A DNA stretch of 64,000 nucleotides from Bacteroidales bacterium (GCA_017534745.1 JAFXVX010000013.1:186001-250000), one strand, 5' to 3'. Counted from the stretch's first letter, positions 1-9,190 are shown. Translations and numbers: made by a program. The notes: generated by a model not told the origin, from the letters alone.

Positions 1-1030
1 ACGGACGGCCCTCGGGCTCAAGGGCGGCCCACCGGCTTCCCCAACTTCTCTCGGCCCTGAACTTGACGGAGTGGACTTCGTCCTTACCGAGCGGAGCCAG
101 TTCGTAGCCAAGGTGCCAGATGTGGGGATTCTCGGAAGAGAACTTAGTCATAAGCGGCTCGTTCTCCCAGTTGCAGAAACTTCCTATGAAGCCCATAAGA
201 TTCCAGGTCCTCGCCGTCGACGCGTCGTAGTCTTCCAGACTCCACATCATGCTGCGGAGGCTGAGAGTCAATGTCTTGTATCCGGCAGACGCGACGGAGA
301 AATTGGACCCGGACGCGGCGAATTCAACCGCGCCGCCGCCTTTGTCGAAGTACTGCAATCCGCCTGGGGCGAAATCCGACGGGACGATACGGAACGATCC
401 GGCAGGGAAATACGCCGTCAGCGTATAGGAATGGTTGTTCTTCTCGCTGTTGGTCTTGAACATCGCAAGCATCTTCGAGTGGTCGGAGCTGTTCCAGGAG
501 TTGAAATCGCCGTAGAGGAAGAGCATCTGCAGAGGATTGCGGTCCTGGTATGGTGTGAAATTGATGGCGACGGTATTCTCGGAGACAATCCCGAATCGGC
601 CGTTCTGGCCGTATTTGGTGAGCACCCGGAGCTCGACCGCGATCTTCTTGCCGGCCGTAGCCTTGAGACTGTCGAGGAGCATTATGTCAAACTCCTTGGT
701 CTTGATGTCAGCTGTCAGGTGGGTTGTGGAGGCGATGCTGATGGGGTTATCGAAGTCGTTGCCGAGCACATCCATCTGCACGTCGTAGATAACCGGTGCC
801 ACCGAAGCAAGCTTACTGCCACCGGAGGTATAGAATTCCGTCTCCGACCAGGCCATGGTAAAGAGCACAGGATCGGCATCGCCCGGATTGACGATGGTGT
901 AATCCGACTTCGGCGGCGGCGCGACGCGGGAAGGGTCAATCCTCGAGATTTGATCCGAGGGATTGACACGGTCGCAGGCCATCGAAGCGATGGCGAGAAG
1001 GAAGCCCAGTATGATTTTGCCGTTTTTCAT
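1..1030 (-). CDS. SusE-like surface glycan-binding lipoprotein (3' end outside window)
   Basis: The minus-strand frame is open from an ATG at 1030 to the window edge, giving 343 visible residues. It starts with a lipoprotein signal (MKNGKIILGFLLAIASMAC), so it should be lipidated and probably surface exposed. The N-terminal part (about 30-170) is the Ig-like domain usual for SusE: it handles acidic and Ser/Thr-rich strands and contains TMAWSETEFYT. Later segments (FLYGDFNSWN, LMGFIGSFCNW) resemble the starch-binding modules of SusE/SusF. The ATG directly abuts the TAG stop of the susD gene, so the two are co-transcribed. Known SusE proteins bind soluble glycan next to SusCD. The glycan here cannot be read from the sequence. 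The C-terminus is missing only because the window ends. Confidence 0.88.
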   Translation of the reverse strand, partial: MKNGKIILGFLLAIASMACDRVNPSDQISRIDPSRVAPPPKSDYTIVNPGDADPVLFTMAWSETEFYTSGGSKLASVAPVIYDVQMDVLGNDFDNPISIASTTHLTADIKTKEFDIMLLDSLKATAGKKIAVELRVLTKYGQNGRFGIVSENTVAINFTPYQDRNPLQMLFLYGDFNSWNSSDHSKMLAMFKTNSEKNNHSYTLTAYFPAGSFRIVPSDFAPGGLQYFDKGGGAVEFAASGSNFSVASAGYKTLTLSLRSMMWSLEDYDASTARTWNLMGFIGSFCNWENEPLMTKFSSENPHIWHLGYELAPLGKDEVHSVKFRAERSWGSRWAALEPEGRP

Positions 1031-2599
1031 CTAATAGCCTTCGTTCTGGGTGAGTCGGGGGTTAATGGAAACTTCCGTCGCAGGAAGAGGATAAAGTTTA
1101 TACTTATCCGACACTGAAGACACTCCGATGTACACTCCGTTTTTCCACGGCCACTTGTAACCGGCCACAAGTTTATCAAAGCGTATGAGGTCCTGCCTGC
1201 GGTGGGCCTCCCAGTAGAGCTCCCTCATCCTCTCTTCGAGGATGAAATCGAGGCTCATGTCGCTGATTGCGACTTCGTCTACCCCAGCCCGGCGGCGGAG
1301 CTGGTTGACATAATCCAGCGCAGTGGCCGGCTCTATCCCCTCTGCGCCCCGGAGATACGCCTCCGCGTACATCAGATAGGCATCCGCAAGCCTGAACATC
1401 GGGAAATCGGTGTCGGCAAACGAGACATTGGAGCCGGGAGTGCCGTCCGAGTTGAGGTTCGAGTACTTCATCACTGACCAGCCGTTGGTGAAATCGTACC
1501 ACACGGTGTTGTCGTGAGACCGCCCTTCCTTCCAGAAGATTGCTCTGTTGTCAGCGGATGAAAAAATATCCTCCAGCGTCTCGGTGGCGTGGTTGTTCGA
1601 CCACGCCTGGGTGAGGCCCAGGGTGGATATCGGATTCATGTCGGACTTGCTGGCTGCAGCGATAAGGAAGGTGGTGCCCCCGAACGTCGCAGCGTGACGT
1701 CCGTCATATATTATCGGGAATATTATCTCCGGAGAAAGATGGTTGTCGGCGCAGAAGACGTTCCTATAGACATGGTCGAGCGTCGCAGATGATTCCAGGA
1801 CGTCCTCCAGAGCAGAAACGCACTCTGTCCACATCGGCTGCCCGATGTAGACCTTTGCGTTGAGGTAGAGTTTGGCGAGCAGCATTTTAGCCGCCGTCTT
1901 GTTGAACATCCCATAGTGGGCCATGTCCATCTCCGGAAGCTCCGGCAGGCAGGCGTTGATCTCTTCCACTATCCAGGGGAAGAGGAAATCACGTCCCTTC
2001 TGCTCAAAGTCGGCAGAGCCGATCGGGAAATTCTCGTCGATGAACGGGACATTGCCATAGAGGTCCAGCAGGAAGTAGTAGTGAAGCGCCCTGAGGGCCC
2101 GCGCCTCAGCGCGGAAGCCGTTTACCTTGGCCACGAAGGCATCGTCGAATCCCCTCGCCGACACCTTCTCCGGTGTCGTTTCGCGAAGATACTCATTCGC
2201 ATATGCGATATTCAGGTAAATACGAGTATAATTGAGGGATATGAAGTGATTGTTGGAGTTCCACTGCATGAATGCCAGGCCCCTCATCGACTCGTTGTCC
2301 TCGGTCGGAAGCGTCTCATCGGTGCAGATTTCCTGGAGGTTCCACCATGAGCGAAGGAAGGTCGCCTCACCCTGGTCCGAAGCGGAGAGATCCGGCACGC
2401 CGAAGGTCCCGGAGTTGCCCGAAAGGGCCATCCCGGCGTAGATTTTCGACAGGAATTCTTCATAGGAGGCTTCAATCCCCCACGCCTCGTCGACAAGGAG
2501 CATCTCCTCGGTCTGCGGGGTTGTGTCCAAGTCTTTGAGACAGGAGGGAACCACCGTCAACGTGAATCCCAGAAGGGCTATGTACATCAATTTTTTCAT
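1031..2599 (-). CDS. susD: RagB/SusD family nutrient-uptake lipoprotein
   Basis: A 522-residue protein of normal SusD length. The signal peptide ends in a lipobox (VVPSC), followed by LKDLDTTPQTE, the usual SusD start. The TPR-like helical scaffold is visible in the regions with YANEYLRET and FRAEARALRALHYYFLLDLYG. The C-terminal part holds FPMFRLADAYLMYAEAYLRG and LDFILEERMRELYWEAHRRQ, which are hallmark SusD segments. SusD forms the lid over the SusC channel and captures glycan at the cell surface. The start lies 9 bp after the susC stop, and the SusE-like gene follows without a gap, so the order C-D-E matches a polysaccharide utilisation locus. No glycoside hydrolase is visible in the part of the locus inside the window. 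Confidence 0.97.
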   Translation of the reverse strand: MKKLMYIALLGFTLTVVPSCLKDLDTTPQTEEMLLVDEAWGIEASYEEFLSKIYAGMALSGNSGTFGVPDLSASDQGEATFLRSWWNLQEICTDETLPTEDNESMRGLAFMQWNSNNHFISLNYTRIYLNIAYANEYLRETTPEKVSARGFDDAFVAKVNGFRAEARALRALHYYFLLDLYGNVPFIDENFPIGSADFEQKGRDFLFPWIVEEINACLPELPEMDMAHYGMFNKTAAKMLLAKLYLNAKVYIGQPMWTECVSALEDVLESSATLDHVYRNVFCADNHLSPEIIFPIIYDGRHAATFGGTTFLIAAASKSDMNPISTLGLTQAWSNNHATETLEDIFSSADNRAIFWKEGRSHDNTVWYDFTNGWSVMKYSNLNSDGTPGSNVSFADTDFPMFRLADAYLMYAEAYLRGAEGIEPATALDYVNQLRRRAGVDEVAISDMSLDFILEERMRELYWEAHRRQDLIRFDKLVAGYKWPWKNGVYIGVSSVSDKYKLYPLPATEVSINPRLTQNEGY

Positions 2600-2608
2600 A
2601 TTCTGCCC

Positions 2609-5581
2609 TTATAGATTGAATGAAACGCCAAGAAGGAATGTGGCCGGCCTCGGATAGAGGGTCCCGTCGTATCCGCCGAACACTTCCGGGTCCTGCCCTT
2701 TATAGCGGGTGAAGGTAACGGGGTTCTGGACGTTCAGGTAAAGCCTTCCGCTGAAAAGTCTGGAGGACAGAACCTGTTTCTGGAATGACCATCCAAGGAT
2801 AATGTTGTCGATCCTGAAGAAAGATGCGTCCTGCACATAGTAGTCGGAGAGCGGCTGACCTATCTCAAAATTGGTTTCAAACGCACTCTTGGCCCTGTTG
2901 AGAAGGGTTTCGCTCACATAGATGGACGTAGCGCTGAGCGCCGCGTTGTCCGCCGCAACAGCGTTGTAGTTGTACACTCCGAAACTGCCGTGGCCGGAGA
3001 CTGAGAAGTCGAAGGAACGCCAGCGGAGTTTAGTTCTGAGGCCAAGCGTCCAGTCAGGCGAAGAGTGCTTAAAGGGACGCAGGTCCGCCGAGGAAATCTC
3101 TCCGTCGCCGTTCCGGTCGACGTAGAGTCCTTCTATCGGTTTGCCGTTATCGTCGTAAATCTGTTCGTAGACATACCAGCTGTTTGCCGGCTGGCCTACC
3201 ATATTGACCGTCATGCCGCTCTGGAGACGGACATCGCTGTCGTCGCCGGAAGCCAGACGGGTAATCTTGTTGTGGTTATACGCCACATTGGCGCTGACGT
3301 CCCAGCCGAAGTCTTTCCTGTCGAAAATTATCCAGTCGGTGGACATCTCGAATCCTATATTTTCCAGCGAACCGATGTTCGTTGCCACAAATTCTTTGAA
3401 ATTGGTGCCGGCGTTCCGCCTGGTGGAGAGGTTGATAAGGTCTTTTGTAGTCCTGTGATAGACGTCGATGGAGCCGCTCCCTCTTCCCTTGAGGACACCC
3501 CAGTCTATACCTATATTATATGTTGTGGTGGACTCCCATTTCAGGTCCGGATTATAGGATTCCGGGCGGAGGAGTTCTGACCAGATCGGAGCGCCACCGT
3601 TGTAACCGCGGATATACCCCACTTCCGTCCCGGTGGAATGCAGATAGCTGCGGATGTGGCCGTAGTCCACGTTGATCTCCTGCTGGCCGGTGATGCCCCA
3701 GCCGAGCCTTAGTTTGAGGCTGGAGAGCCAGTCGACGTTTTTCATGAACGGTTCTTCGGAAATCCGCCATGCAAGGGCCATGGAGGGGAATAGCGCCCAT
3801 CTGTTTTTCTTCGCAAAACGGGATGAGCCGTCATCGCGGATGGTGACGGTCAGGAGGTAACGGTCCAGCACACTCAGATTGCTGCGGCCAAAGAACGAGA
3901 TCAGGTAGTGGGCGTTCTCATAGCCGTTGTCGTCCACGACGATGGGGTCGCCGTAGATGTCGTACTGGGTAATCCTGTTGCCGTTTGTCCAGCCTTTGCG
4001 CCAGTATTTCTGCCACTCGTAGCCGCCCATTATGTCGAAGTGGACGGCCTTGGTGTGGAGGTCGTATTTAAAATAGGTGTTGATTGTCGTGTTGGTGATC
4101 TTCTGGGTCCAGTGGCTGTCATAGCCGCCGTACATGTAGTCGGAGGCCATCCACGGGTCGTATCTCTTGTGGCCTTTGGAAGAAGATGTGTCTATGCTGC
4201 CGCTGGCGTTCAGGGAAAGCCCCTTGAGATAAAAGCACTCATAGGTTATCTGGGCGTTGCCCTTGAAGTTGTAGACCCAGGCCTCGTCGTGGAGCATATT
4301 GAGGGTGGAGACAGGATTTGAAGTCGCCACCTGTATGACTTTGTGGTCCGACCCCATCCATGCGAAATAACCTCCGTACGGGCTGTCCGGATCATAAACC
4401 GCCTGCGTCGGATCCATGTGAATTGCCGAGCCGACCGCACCCCAGTCGGCGAAGCGGTTCTTCGCATACATGCCTCTTCCGCTCAGGTCCAGTTTGAGGT
4501 GATCCTTGAAAAAGTGCGGCGAAAGCGCGATGCTGAGGGTATAGCGGTCGTTTTTTGAGGTTTTGAGGATACCGTTGATATCGGCGATGCCCATGGATAT
4601 CCTGTAAGGCATCCATTTTCCGGCGCTGCCGTAGACGCTGAGATTATGCTCCGTGTTCACGGCCGGGCGGAAGATTTCTTTCTGCCAGTCGGTGTTGACA
4701 AGACCGGTCCTGGAAGCCATTTCGCTGTAAAGTGAGGTGTCTCCGAAACGATCCTTAAGGAAGACCCGGTATTCGTCGCCGGTCATCACGTCGATCTTCT
4801 TCGGGAGAAAACCCACTGAGATATTGCCATCGTAGGCAAAGCGAACTTTCTTCCCGTCGGACGAGCCTTTTTTTGTCGTGATGAGAATTACGCCATTGGA
4901 GGCCCTGGATCCGTAAATCGCCGTTGAGGACGCATCTTTAAGTACGGTAAAAGACTCTATGTCCGAAGGATTGATGGTGCTGAGGATATTGCCGGCACCG
5001 TTGATTCCCTGACTGTCGATGTAGACTCCGTCGAGGATGATCAAAGGCTCGTTATTGGCAGAAAGCGAGGATCCGCCACGGATCCTTATATACGAGTTGC
5101 CGCTTGGCGCGCCACCTTCGTTGATGATCGACACTCCAGCGACTTTGCCGACGAGAAGATCCTGCGCACGCGGAGCAAAGCCACGCTGCATCTCGTCTAC
5201 CTTTACGCTTGTCAGCGAACCGGTCACGTCACCGGAGCGAACCTGACCGTAACCGATGACCACTGCATCTTCTATCTGGAAGGATTTCTCCTCCAGGACA
5301 ACATCCAGGCTGGATTCACCGCTGTAGACGAGTTCCTTTTCCGATGGGATGAGGGAGAAAACTATGATGTCCCCGGACTTCAGCCCGGAGAGCTGGTAAA
5401 CGCCTTCGGAATCTGCGGTCGTCCCGTTGGAAGTACCCTTCACATACACCACGGCACCGGCGACGGGCTGTCCGTTCTCATCGGTGATTCTGCCGTTCAG
5501 CCTGCCGTCCTGCCCGAAAAGGGTCGGAGCGGAAAGGAAGAGAAAGGCACCGAAAAGAAATGTATGCAGAAACCTGGTCAT
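2609..5581 (-). CDS. susC: SusC/RagA family TonB-linked outer-membrane transporter
   Basis: A 990-residue TonB-dependent transporter. After a signal peptide there is a carboxypeptidase-regulatory-like domain (about 27-105; GRITDENGQPVAGAVVYVKG). Next comes the plug, with the SusC signature region DAVVIGYGQVRSGDVTGSL (about 108-126), IRIRGGSSL and TVLKDASSTAIYGSRASNGV. A 22-strand barrel follows and ends in the aromatic LLGVSFNL. It imports oligosaccharides captured by SusD, powered by TonB/ExbBD encoded elsewhere. It is the first gene of the locus, with a strong promoter just upstream. No STN (secretin/TonB N-terminal) domain is present, so regulation by a FecR/anti-sigma partner is less likely, and no such partner is seen here. 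Confidence 0.98.
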   Translation of the reverse strand: MTRFLHTFLFGAFLFLSAPTLFGQDGRLNGRITDENGQPVAGAVVYVKGTSNGTTADSEGVYQLSGLKSGDIIVFSLIPSEKELVYSGESSLDVVLEEKSFQIEDAVVIGYGQVRSGDVTGSLTSVKVDEMQRGFAPRAQDLLVGKVAGVSIINEGGAPSGNSYIRIRGGSSLSANNEPLIILDGVYIDSQGINGAGNILSTINPSDIESFTVLKDASSTAIYGSRASNGVILITTKKGSSDGKKVRFAYDGNISVGFLPKKIDVMTGDEYRVFLKDRFGDTSLYSEMASRTGLVNTDWQKEIFRPAVNTEHNLSVYGSAGKWMPYRISMGIADINGILKTSKNDRYTLSIALSPHFFKDHLKLDLSGRGMYAKNRFADWGAVGSAIHMDPTQAVYDPDSPYGGYFAWMGSDHKVIQVATSNPVSTLNMLHDEAWVYNFKGNAQITYECFYLKGLSLNASGSIDTSSSKGHKRYDPWMASDYMYGGYDSHWTQKITNTTINTYFKYDLHTKAVHFDIMGGYEWQKYWRKGWTNGNRITQYDIYGDPIVVDDNGYENAHYLISFFGRSNLSVLDRYLLTVTIRDDGSSRFAKKNRWALFPSMALAWRISEEPFMKNVDWLSSLKLRLGWGITGQQEINVDYGHIRSYLHSTGTEVGYIRGYNGGAPIWSELLRPESYNPDLKWESTTTYNIGIDWGVLKGRGSGSIDVYHRTTKDLINLSTRRNAGTNFKEFVATNIGSLENIGFEMSTDWIIFDRKDFGWDVSANVAYNHNKITRLASGDDSDVRLQSGMTVNMVGQPANSWYVYEQIYDDNGKPIEGLYVDRNGDGEISSADLRPFKHSSPDWTLGLRTKLRWRSFDFSVSGHGSFGVYNYNAVAADNAALSATSIYVSETLLNRAKSAFETNFEIGQPLSDYYVQDASFFRIDNIILGWSFQKQVLSSRLFSGRLYLNVQNPVTFTRYKGQDPEVFGGYDGTLYPRPATFLLGVSFNL

Positions 5582-5604
5582 TAGCTATCCATTGGAAGAC
5601 GTTG

Positions 5605-5636
5605 CAAATTTACCAATTGTAGGAGCCTCCGGCAAA
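5605..5636 (-). promoter_or_regulatory. Bacteroidota-type promoter for the susCDE operon
   Basis: On the minus strand a TTTG (-33 type) is followed by 20 nt and then TAAATTTG, which fits the TANNTTTG -7 consensus. The predicted start site lies about 17 nt before the susC ATG. The sequence around it repeats short blocks (TTGCAATTTAC, CAATTTACC, AATTGGTAAATTTG) that could be operator half-sites. That last point is inference. Confidence 0.7.
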
Positions 5637-5734
5637 TTGGTAAATTGCAAGTAAATTGCAAACCCCATCAGGCTAGATTAATAGACTGATATACAGTGAT
5701 TTAATTTAGAAGAAAAATTTAGAAAAAGTAAATG

Positions 5735-7429
5735 CTAAAGTAAATCGTTGTGGGTACAGAGACGCCTTACTCTTTCATCAAAATCCCCTTCCTTGTCAAT
5801 GGCTCTCATCTTGATTTGGGACCTGTAATTATAGATGGTCCTCGGAGAGTAATCCAGGAAGATCTGGATCTTTGTAGTGTCGGATATCCCCAGTTTGACA
5901 AGGGCGAATATCCTCAATTCGCGGTTGAGTTCGATCGGGTGTTCGACCTCAGGATACCGCTGGTCTTCTTTAAGAAGAAGGTTGAATTCGTGAATAAATG
6001 TCGGATAGATTTTCAGGAATGCCTTGTCGAAGGAGGCATACCTGTTCTCTTTTTCCTGAGAAGACGACAGGCTCTTCGAAGCGAGTTTCATCAGGTTGGC
6101 CGTCTGTCCCGACTTGAGTTTTGCGTTTACCTGACGGCGGAAGGTCTTGAGTTTGTCGATGTAGTCCGTACAGATATCAAGGAAGTCGCAGATAAACAGC
6201 TCTTTGACCCTGTTAGCCTCCGCCAGGCTCATAGATGTCATCCTCTCCCTCTCATATGTCTTCTGCAATGCATCGTTGAGGGAGTTGAGCCTTCTGTTCA
6301 TCTCCTCCATCTCGATATTGACCTTCCTCACACGCGCCATCTGGCGTATTATAAAGAACAGTCCGATCAACAGGATCATCGACATCACACCAAGGACGCC
6401 GAGGAACCAACGCAGTTTAGTCTGCTGCTTGGCTTTATCGAGCTGGTAGGCGTCGCCGATCACGGGGATCACCTTGGCGATCTGGACGTTACGCAATCTG
6501 GCATTGTAGAAGTTAGCATCCTCGAGGCTCTTTTTGATGTACATGTTGGCACGGGCCAGATCGCCGTCTTCGTACATCTGCATCGCGAGGATCCTGAGCG
6601 ACATATTCTCCCTCACGCATGAGGCAAGATCGGAGATTGCCGACATGGCAAGGTATTCCTTCCACCTTTCCATATCGCCGCTCTGGCGATATGCCGCCGA
6701 AAGCAGGGACGTCACATTGGCCATCTGCGGCGACTTCGGCGGGACCTTATCCATATATGCGCTCATAAGCGCAATGACACTCTTATAGTCGCTCGACTCC
6801 AGTCCCATGATGGCCTTGGTCCTCACCGCATCATAAGAGTTGCGGCCGCCATCCAAGGCCAGCAGACGTTGCTGGTAATCATTTTTCCGCGCCTCGATCT
6901 TTTCCACACCATAGCCGCCCCGGTATTCCAGCATAAAAACGCAGCAGTCGATGCCCGCCTGGTAGAAATCCATCCTCTGGATGTCATTCAGCGCAGACAC
7001 ATCCAGAGCGTCCAGCACAGCCATCGCCTCGTCGAAAATCCCCGCCTTGGCAAGGCAGGTCGCAAGTTGTATCTTCGCCGACCGGACATTGGTCGCGCTC
7101 CCCGCCGTCTTAGCCGCTTCAATCGCGGCATAGGCATACGTTATCGCCGAGTCGCACTGGTAAGTCTCGTACTCCTTGGAGAGCGCATAGAGCAGTATAT
7201 ACCCGTCCTCCCCTTTCCCGGCCAGCGACAGTTTGTCTTTGACCGCCGCGATCGTAAGCTCCTTAGTCTTGACATACTCCCCCTCGTCTCTGATCATCCC
7301 GTCAAGCTCCTGCAGCATCCCCGCCAGAGTCCCCTCCTCCGCCGTCGCTTGACCAGCTGTGCCGCACAGAATCCCCGCCGCTACAACAATAGCGGCGAAC
7401 AAACTTCTATGCGCACCAACTGCCTTCAT
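5735..7429 (-). CDS. DUF6377 family membrane TPR regulator next to susCD
   Basis: From the ATG at 7429 it encodes 564 residues. A longer frame reaches 7522, but the added 31 residues are encoded by a REP-like repeat, so I prefer the internal ATG, which is followed by a good signal peptide. The periplasmic part (about 35-330) is TPR-like. One membrane span (about 345-365; VLGVMSMILLIGLFFIIRQM) is followed by a coiled coil and a cytoplasmic C-terminal region. The end carries an HTH-like stretch (ISDTTKIQIFLDYSPRTIYN, then YRSQIK). Family members sit beside SusCD loci and are thought to be transcriptional regulators. The likely role is to sense a periplasmic signal and control the locus downstream. 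Confidence 0.87.
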   Translation of the reverse strand: MKAVGAHRSLFAAIVVAAGILCGTAGQATAEEGTLAGMLQELDGMIRDEGEYVKTKELTIAAVKDKLSLAGKGEDGYILLYALSKEYETYQCDSAITYAYAAIEAAKTAGSATNVRSAKIQLATCLAKAGIFDEAMAVLDALDVSALNDIQRMDFYQAGIDCCVFMLEYRGGYGVEKIEARKNDYQQRLLALDGGRNSYDAVRTKAIMGLESSDYKSVIALMSAYMDKVPPKSPQMANVTSLLSAAYRQSGDMERWKEYLAMSAISDLASCVRENMSLRILAMQMYEDGDLARANMYIKKSLEDANFYNARLRNVQIAKVIPVIGDAYQLDKAKQQTKLRWFLGVLGVMSMILLIGLFFIIRQMARVRKVNIEMEEMNRRLNSLNDALQKTYERERMTSMSLAEANRVKELFICDFLDICTDYIDKLKTFRRQVNAKLKSGQTANLMKLASKSLSSSQEKENRYASFDKAFLKIYPTFIHEFNLLLKEDQRYPEVEHPIELNRELRIFALVKLGISDTTKIQIFLDYSPRTIYNYRSQIKMRAIDKEGDFDERVRRLCTHNDLL

Positions 7430-7430
7430 C

Positions 7431-7497
7431 TTGTCATTCCGAGCGCCAGCGAAGGAATCTCTGTCATTTCGACCGAGCGACGCGAGCGGAGAAATCT
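7431..7497. repeat. REP-like pair (units A and B) between two genes
   Basis: Unit A (7431-7460) reads GTCATTCCGAGC...GCGAAGGAATCT and unit B (7461-7497) reads GTCATTTCGACCGAGCGA...GGAGAAATCT. Each unit contains a short self-complementary core. The same two units recur at 46187-46255 and, degraded, near 37018-37111, 37257-37303 and 62666-62697. Unit B encodes the last residues of the flavodoxin gene. Confidence 0.8.
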
Positions 7498-8021
7498 TCC
7501 AGCACCTTCCTCGTCGCGCCATTCAGCAGTTTCCCCGGCTTCCAGTTGATCGCCGGGTACTGCGCGTGGAACTGCTTGTCCGCGCCGGTGATGTCGCTGC
7601 TGCCGGAGGTGGCGAAGAAGACCACCGTCTTCCCTTCGAAGCCGTATTCCTCAATAAATGAATTGATTATCGTCGGCGCCGTGTACCACCATATCGGGAA
7701 ACCGATATAGATCACATCATAGCTCCCGGCATCCTTCAGGTCCTTCACAAACGCCGGCCGCGAACTCTTGTCCGCCATCTCCACGCTGCTCCTGGACTGC
7801 TTGTCCCTCCAGTCCAGGTCCGCGTCGGTGTACTTCACCTCGGGCTTAATTTCATACAAATCGGCCCCGGCCACCTCGGCCAGCTGCTTCGCCACCGCCT
7901 CCGTCGTCCCGGTAGCGGAAAAATACGCAACAAGTGTCTTCATATCCCCTTTCCTATTTTGCCCGCACGCCCCAATCACCGCCATCCCCACCACCATCGC
8001 GGAAAGTAATAACTTCTTCAT
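7464..8021 (-). CDS. flavodoxin-like lipoprotein
   Basis: A 185-residue flavodoxin preceded by a lipoprotein signal (lipobox VIGAC). The phosphate-binding loop for FMN is YFSATGTTEAVAKQLAE (about 33-49). The region GFPIWWYTAPTIINSF matches the second FMN-contacting loop and TSGSSD the third. It should be a membrane-anchored, exported single-electron carrier. Its redox partner is unknown. The last ten residues (DFSARVARSK) and the TGA stop are encoded by REP-like unit B, so the natural C-terminus was probably altered by insertion of the repeat. The DUF6377 gene follows on the same strand after the repeat. Confidence 0.9.
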   Translation of the reverse strand: MKKLLLSAMVVGMAVIGACGQNRKGDMKTLVAYFSATGTTEAVAKQLAEVAGADLYEIKPEVKYTDADLDWRDKQSRSSVEMADKSSRPAFVKDLKDAGSYDVIYIGFPIWWYTAPTIINSFIEEYGFEGKTVVFFATSGSSDITGADKQFHAQYPAINWKPGKLLNGATRKVLEDFSARVARSK

Positions 8022-8063
8022 ATAATAATGTTAAATGGTTCCGGACTCTCCGACAAATATAAC

Positions 8064-8087
8064 CATTTTCGTGAACTCACGAAAATG
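8064..8087. repeat. perfect 11-bp inverted repeat between the dinD-like and flavodoxin genes
   Basis: CATTTTCGTGA, 2 nt, TCACGAAAATG. It could be a terminator stem or an operator. A close match lies inside the dinD-like coding region (8749-8774). Confidence 0.65.
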
Positions 8088-8110
8088 ATGTAGAACACGC
8101 TCAAATGCCA

Positions 8111-8980
8111 TTATCGCGTCTTTGAAGGCAACTTTGATGAAGTTTTTTCTATCTTCTTTTCTTCAGTTGCCACCCTTCTTTCCAGTTTCTTGATATCCTC
8201 TGCCGGTGGTAATTCCTCAGGACGAATTCCACGCTTTCCAAGCATATCCCGCACGCTTTGATTATTCTGCATATGCTCGAGAGTTATAGCCGGTTCTCCG
8301 TAGAGATTCTTGCCCTCAACATTGTAATTAGTCATTTCAGTAGCAAGATTCTTGGCTGCTATCGTAAGCGTCGGCAAAAAATCCGCCAACGGCCGATTGT
8401 CTTTAACGCCCAGGCGCTTCTTCATATCCTCCGTTGTGTGGCCACCGAATAATACGGCATCGCCTTTTGAGCGAATTCGTCCGAAGCCTTTATCGTCAAC
8501 TCCTCGCTCATAAATGTTCTGTGACAACTGTTTCTCAGAAGCGCGAAGGCGGTCTCGAGTCTCAAGGCGGGAAATAAATGCCATCCGCTCTTCAATAAGT
8601 TCTGCCTTACGCGTCTGAACCGCAAAGTAGCTTTGAGCAAACGCGACAGGCTCCTTTTTCGGATCACCATTCTGGGCTATAAGGTAGCAAGCATACCGGG
8701 TAAGCATATAATCAGCAACATCCCGCACGGCACCCTTTCCCAGAGATATCATTTTCGTAACCTCACGAAAATGATCGTCCACGTTGATACCCTGCGTGTT
8801 ACAGGACTCAACAGCCCTGTTGATTGCCGACTGGAAATTTTCCCATCTTGCATATCCTAGTACGACCTGAAGGTCACGTGCAAACCATACCTCAACCTTC
8901 TCCTGCCCATTATCGCTTTCGAAATAGGTTGCTATAGCATCAAACTCGGACTTATACTGTATGATACTTTGTTTATCCAT
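8111..8980 (-). CDS. dinD: DinD-like DNA-damage-inducible protein (BRO-N type)
   Basis: A 289-residue protein starting at the ATG at 8980 (MDKQSIIQYKSEFD). The frame is open for 57 codons further upstream, but that segment is Cys/Arg-rich and does not look like protein. The family pattern is clear: FDAIATYFESDNGQEKVEVW, LQVVLGYARWENFQSAINRA, DHFREVTKMISLGKGAVRDV, DYMLTRYACYLIAQNGDP and, near the end, GGHTTEDMKKRLGVKDNRPL. Escherichia coli DinD inhibits RecA filament activity after DNA damage. Here it stands alone at the edge of the defence-like island. No LexA box was recognised upstream. Confidence 0.9.
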   Translation of the reverse strand: MDKQSIIQYKSEFDAIATYFESDNGQEKVEVWFARDLQVVLGYARWENFQSAINRAVESCNTQGINVDDHFREVTKMISLGKGAVRDVADYMLTRYACYLIAQNGDPKKEPVAFAQSYFAVQTRKAELIEERMAFISRLETRDRLRASEKQLSQNIYERGVDDKGFGRIRSKGDAVLFGGHTTEDMKKRLGVKDNRPLADFLPTLTIAAKNLATEMTNYNVEGKNLYGEPAITLEHMQNNQSVRDMLGKRGIRPEELPPAEDIKKLERRVATEEKKIEKTSSKLPSKTR

Positions 8981-9159
8981 AAACCATATTTTCCTAAAGA
9001 TAGTCATTAATATTTCCTCTCGCAAAAATCTTTGTAAACATTGCAAAGATTTGGAACCATAGCAAGTTCTCCATAATGAAATCACCCATAGCTTACCACA
9101 TCGACATCGCTTACTGGCAACTTCGCTAAATCCACCTGTTAAGCATCCCAATATTTATA

Positions 9160-9190
9160 TTGCCTCTAAACACAATATTTCATATATTTG
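9160..9190 (+). promoter_or_regulatory. Bacteroidota-type promoter for the HNH-HIT-McrBC-like operon
   Basis: TTG, a 20-nt spacer and TATATTTG, ending 46 nt before the ATG of the first gene. A GAGGGG stretch at 9227-9232 lies 4 nt before that ATG and supports it as the start. Confidence 0.65.

Noticed and set aside
71..1117. 348-codon plus-strand frame
   Set aside because: It lies opposite the SusE-like and SusD genes, has no family features, and its composition is that of an antisense shadow.
5750..6622. 290-codon plus-strand frame
   Set aside because: Antisense to the DUF6377 gene, no signal or motif.
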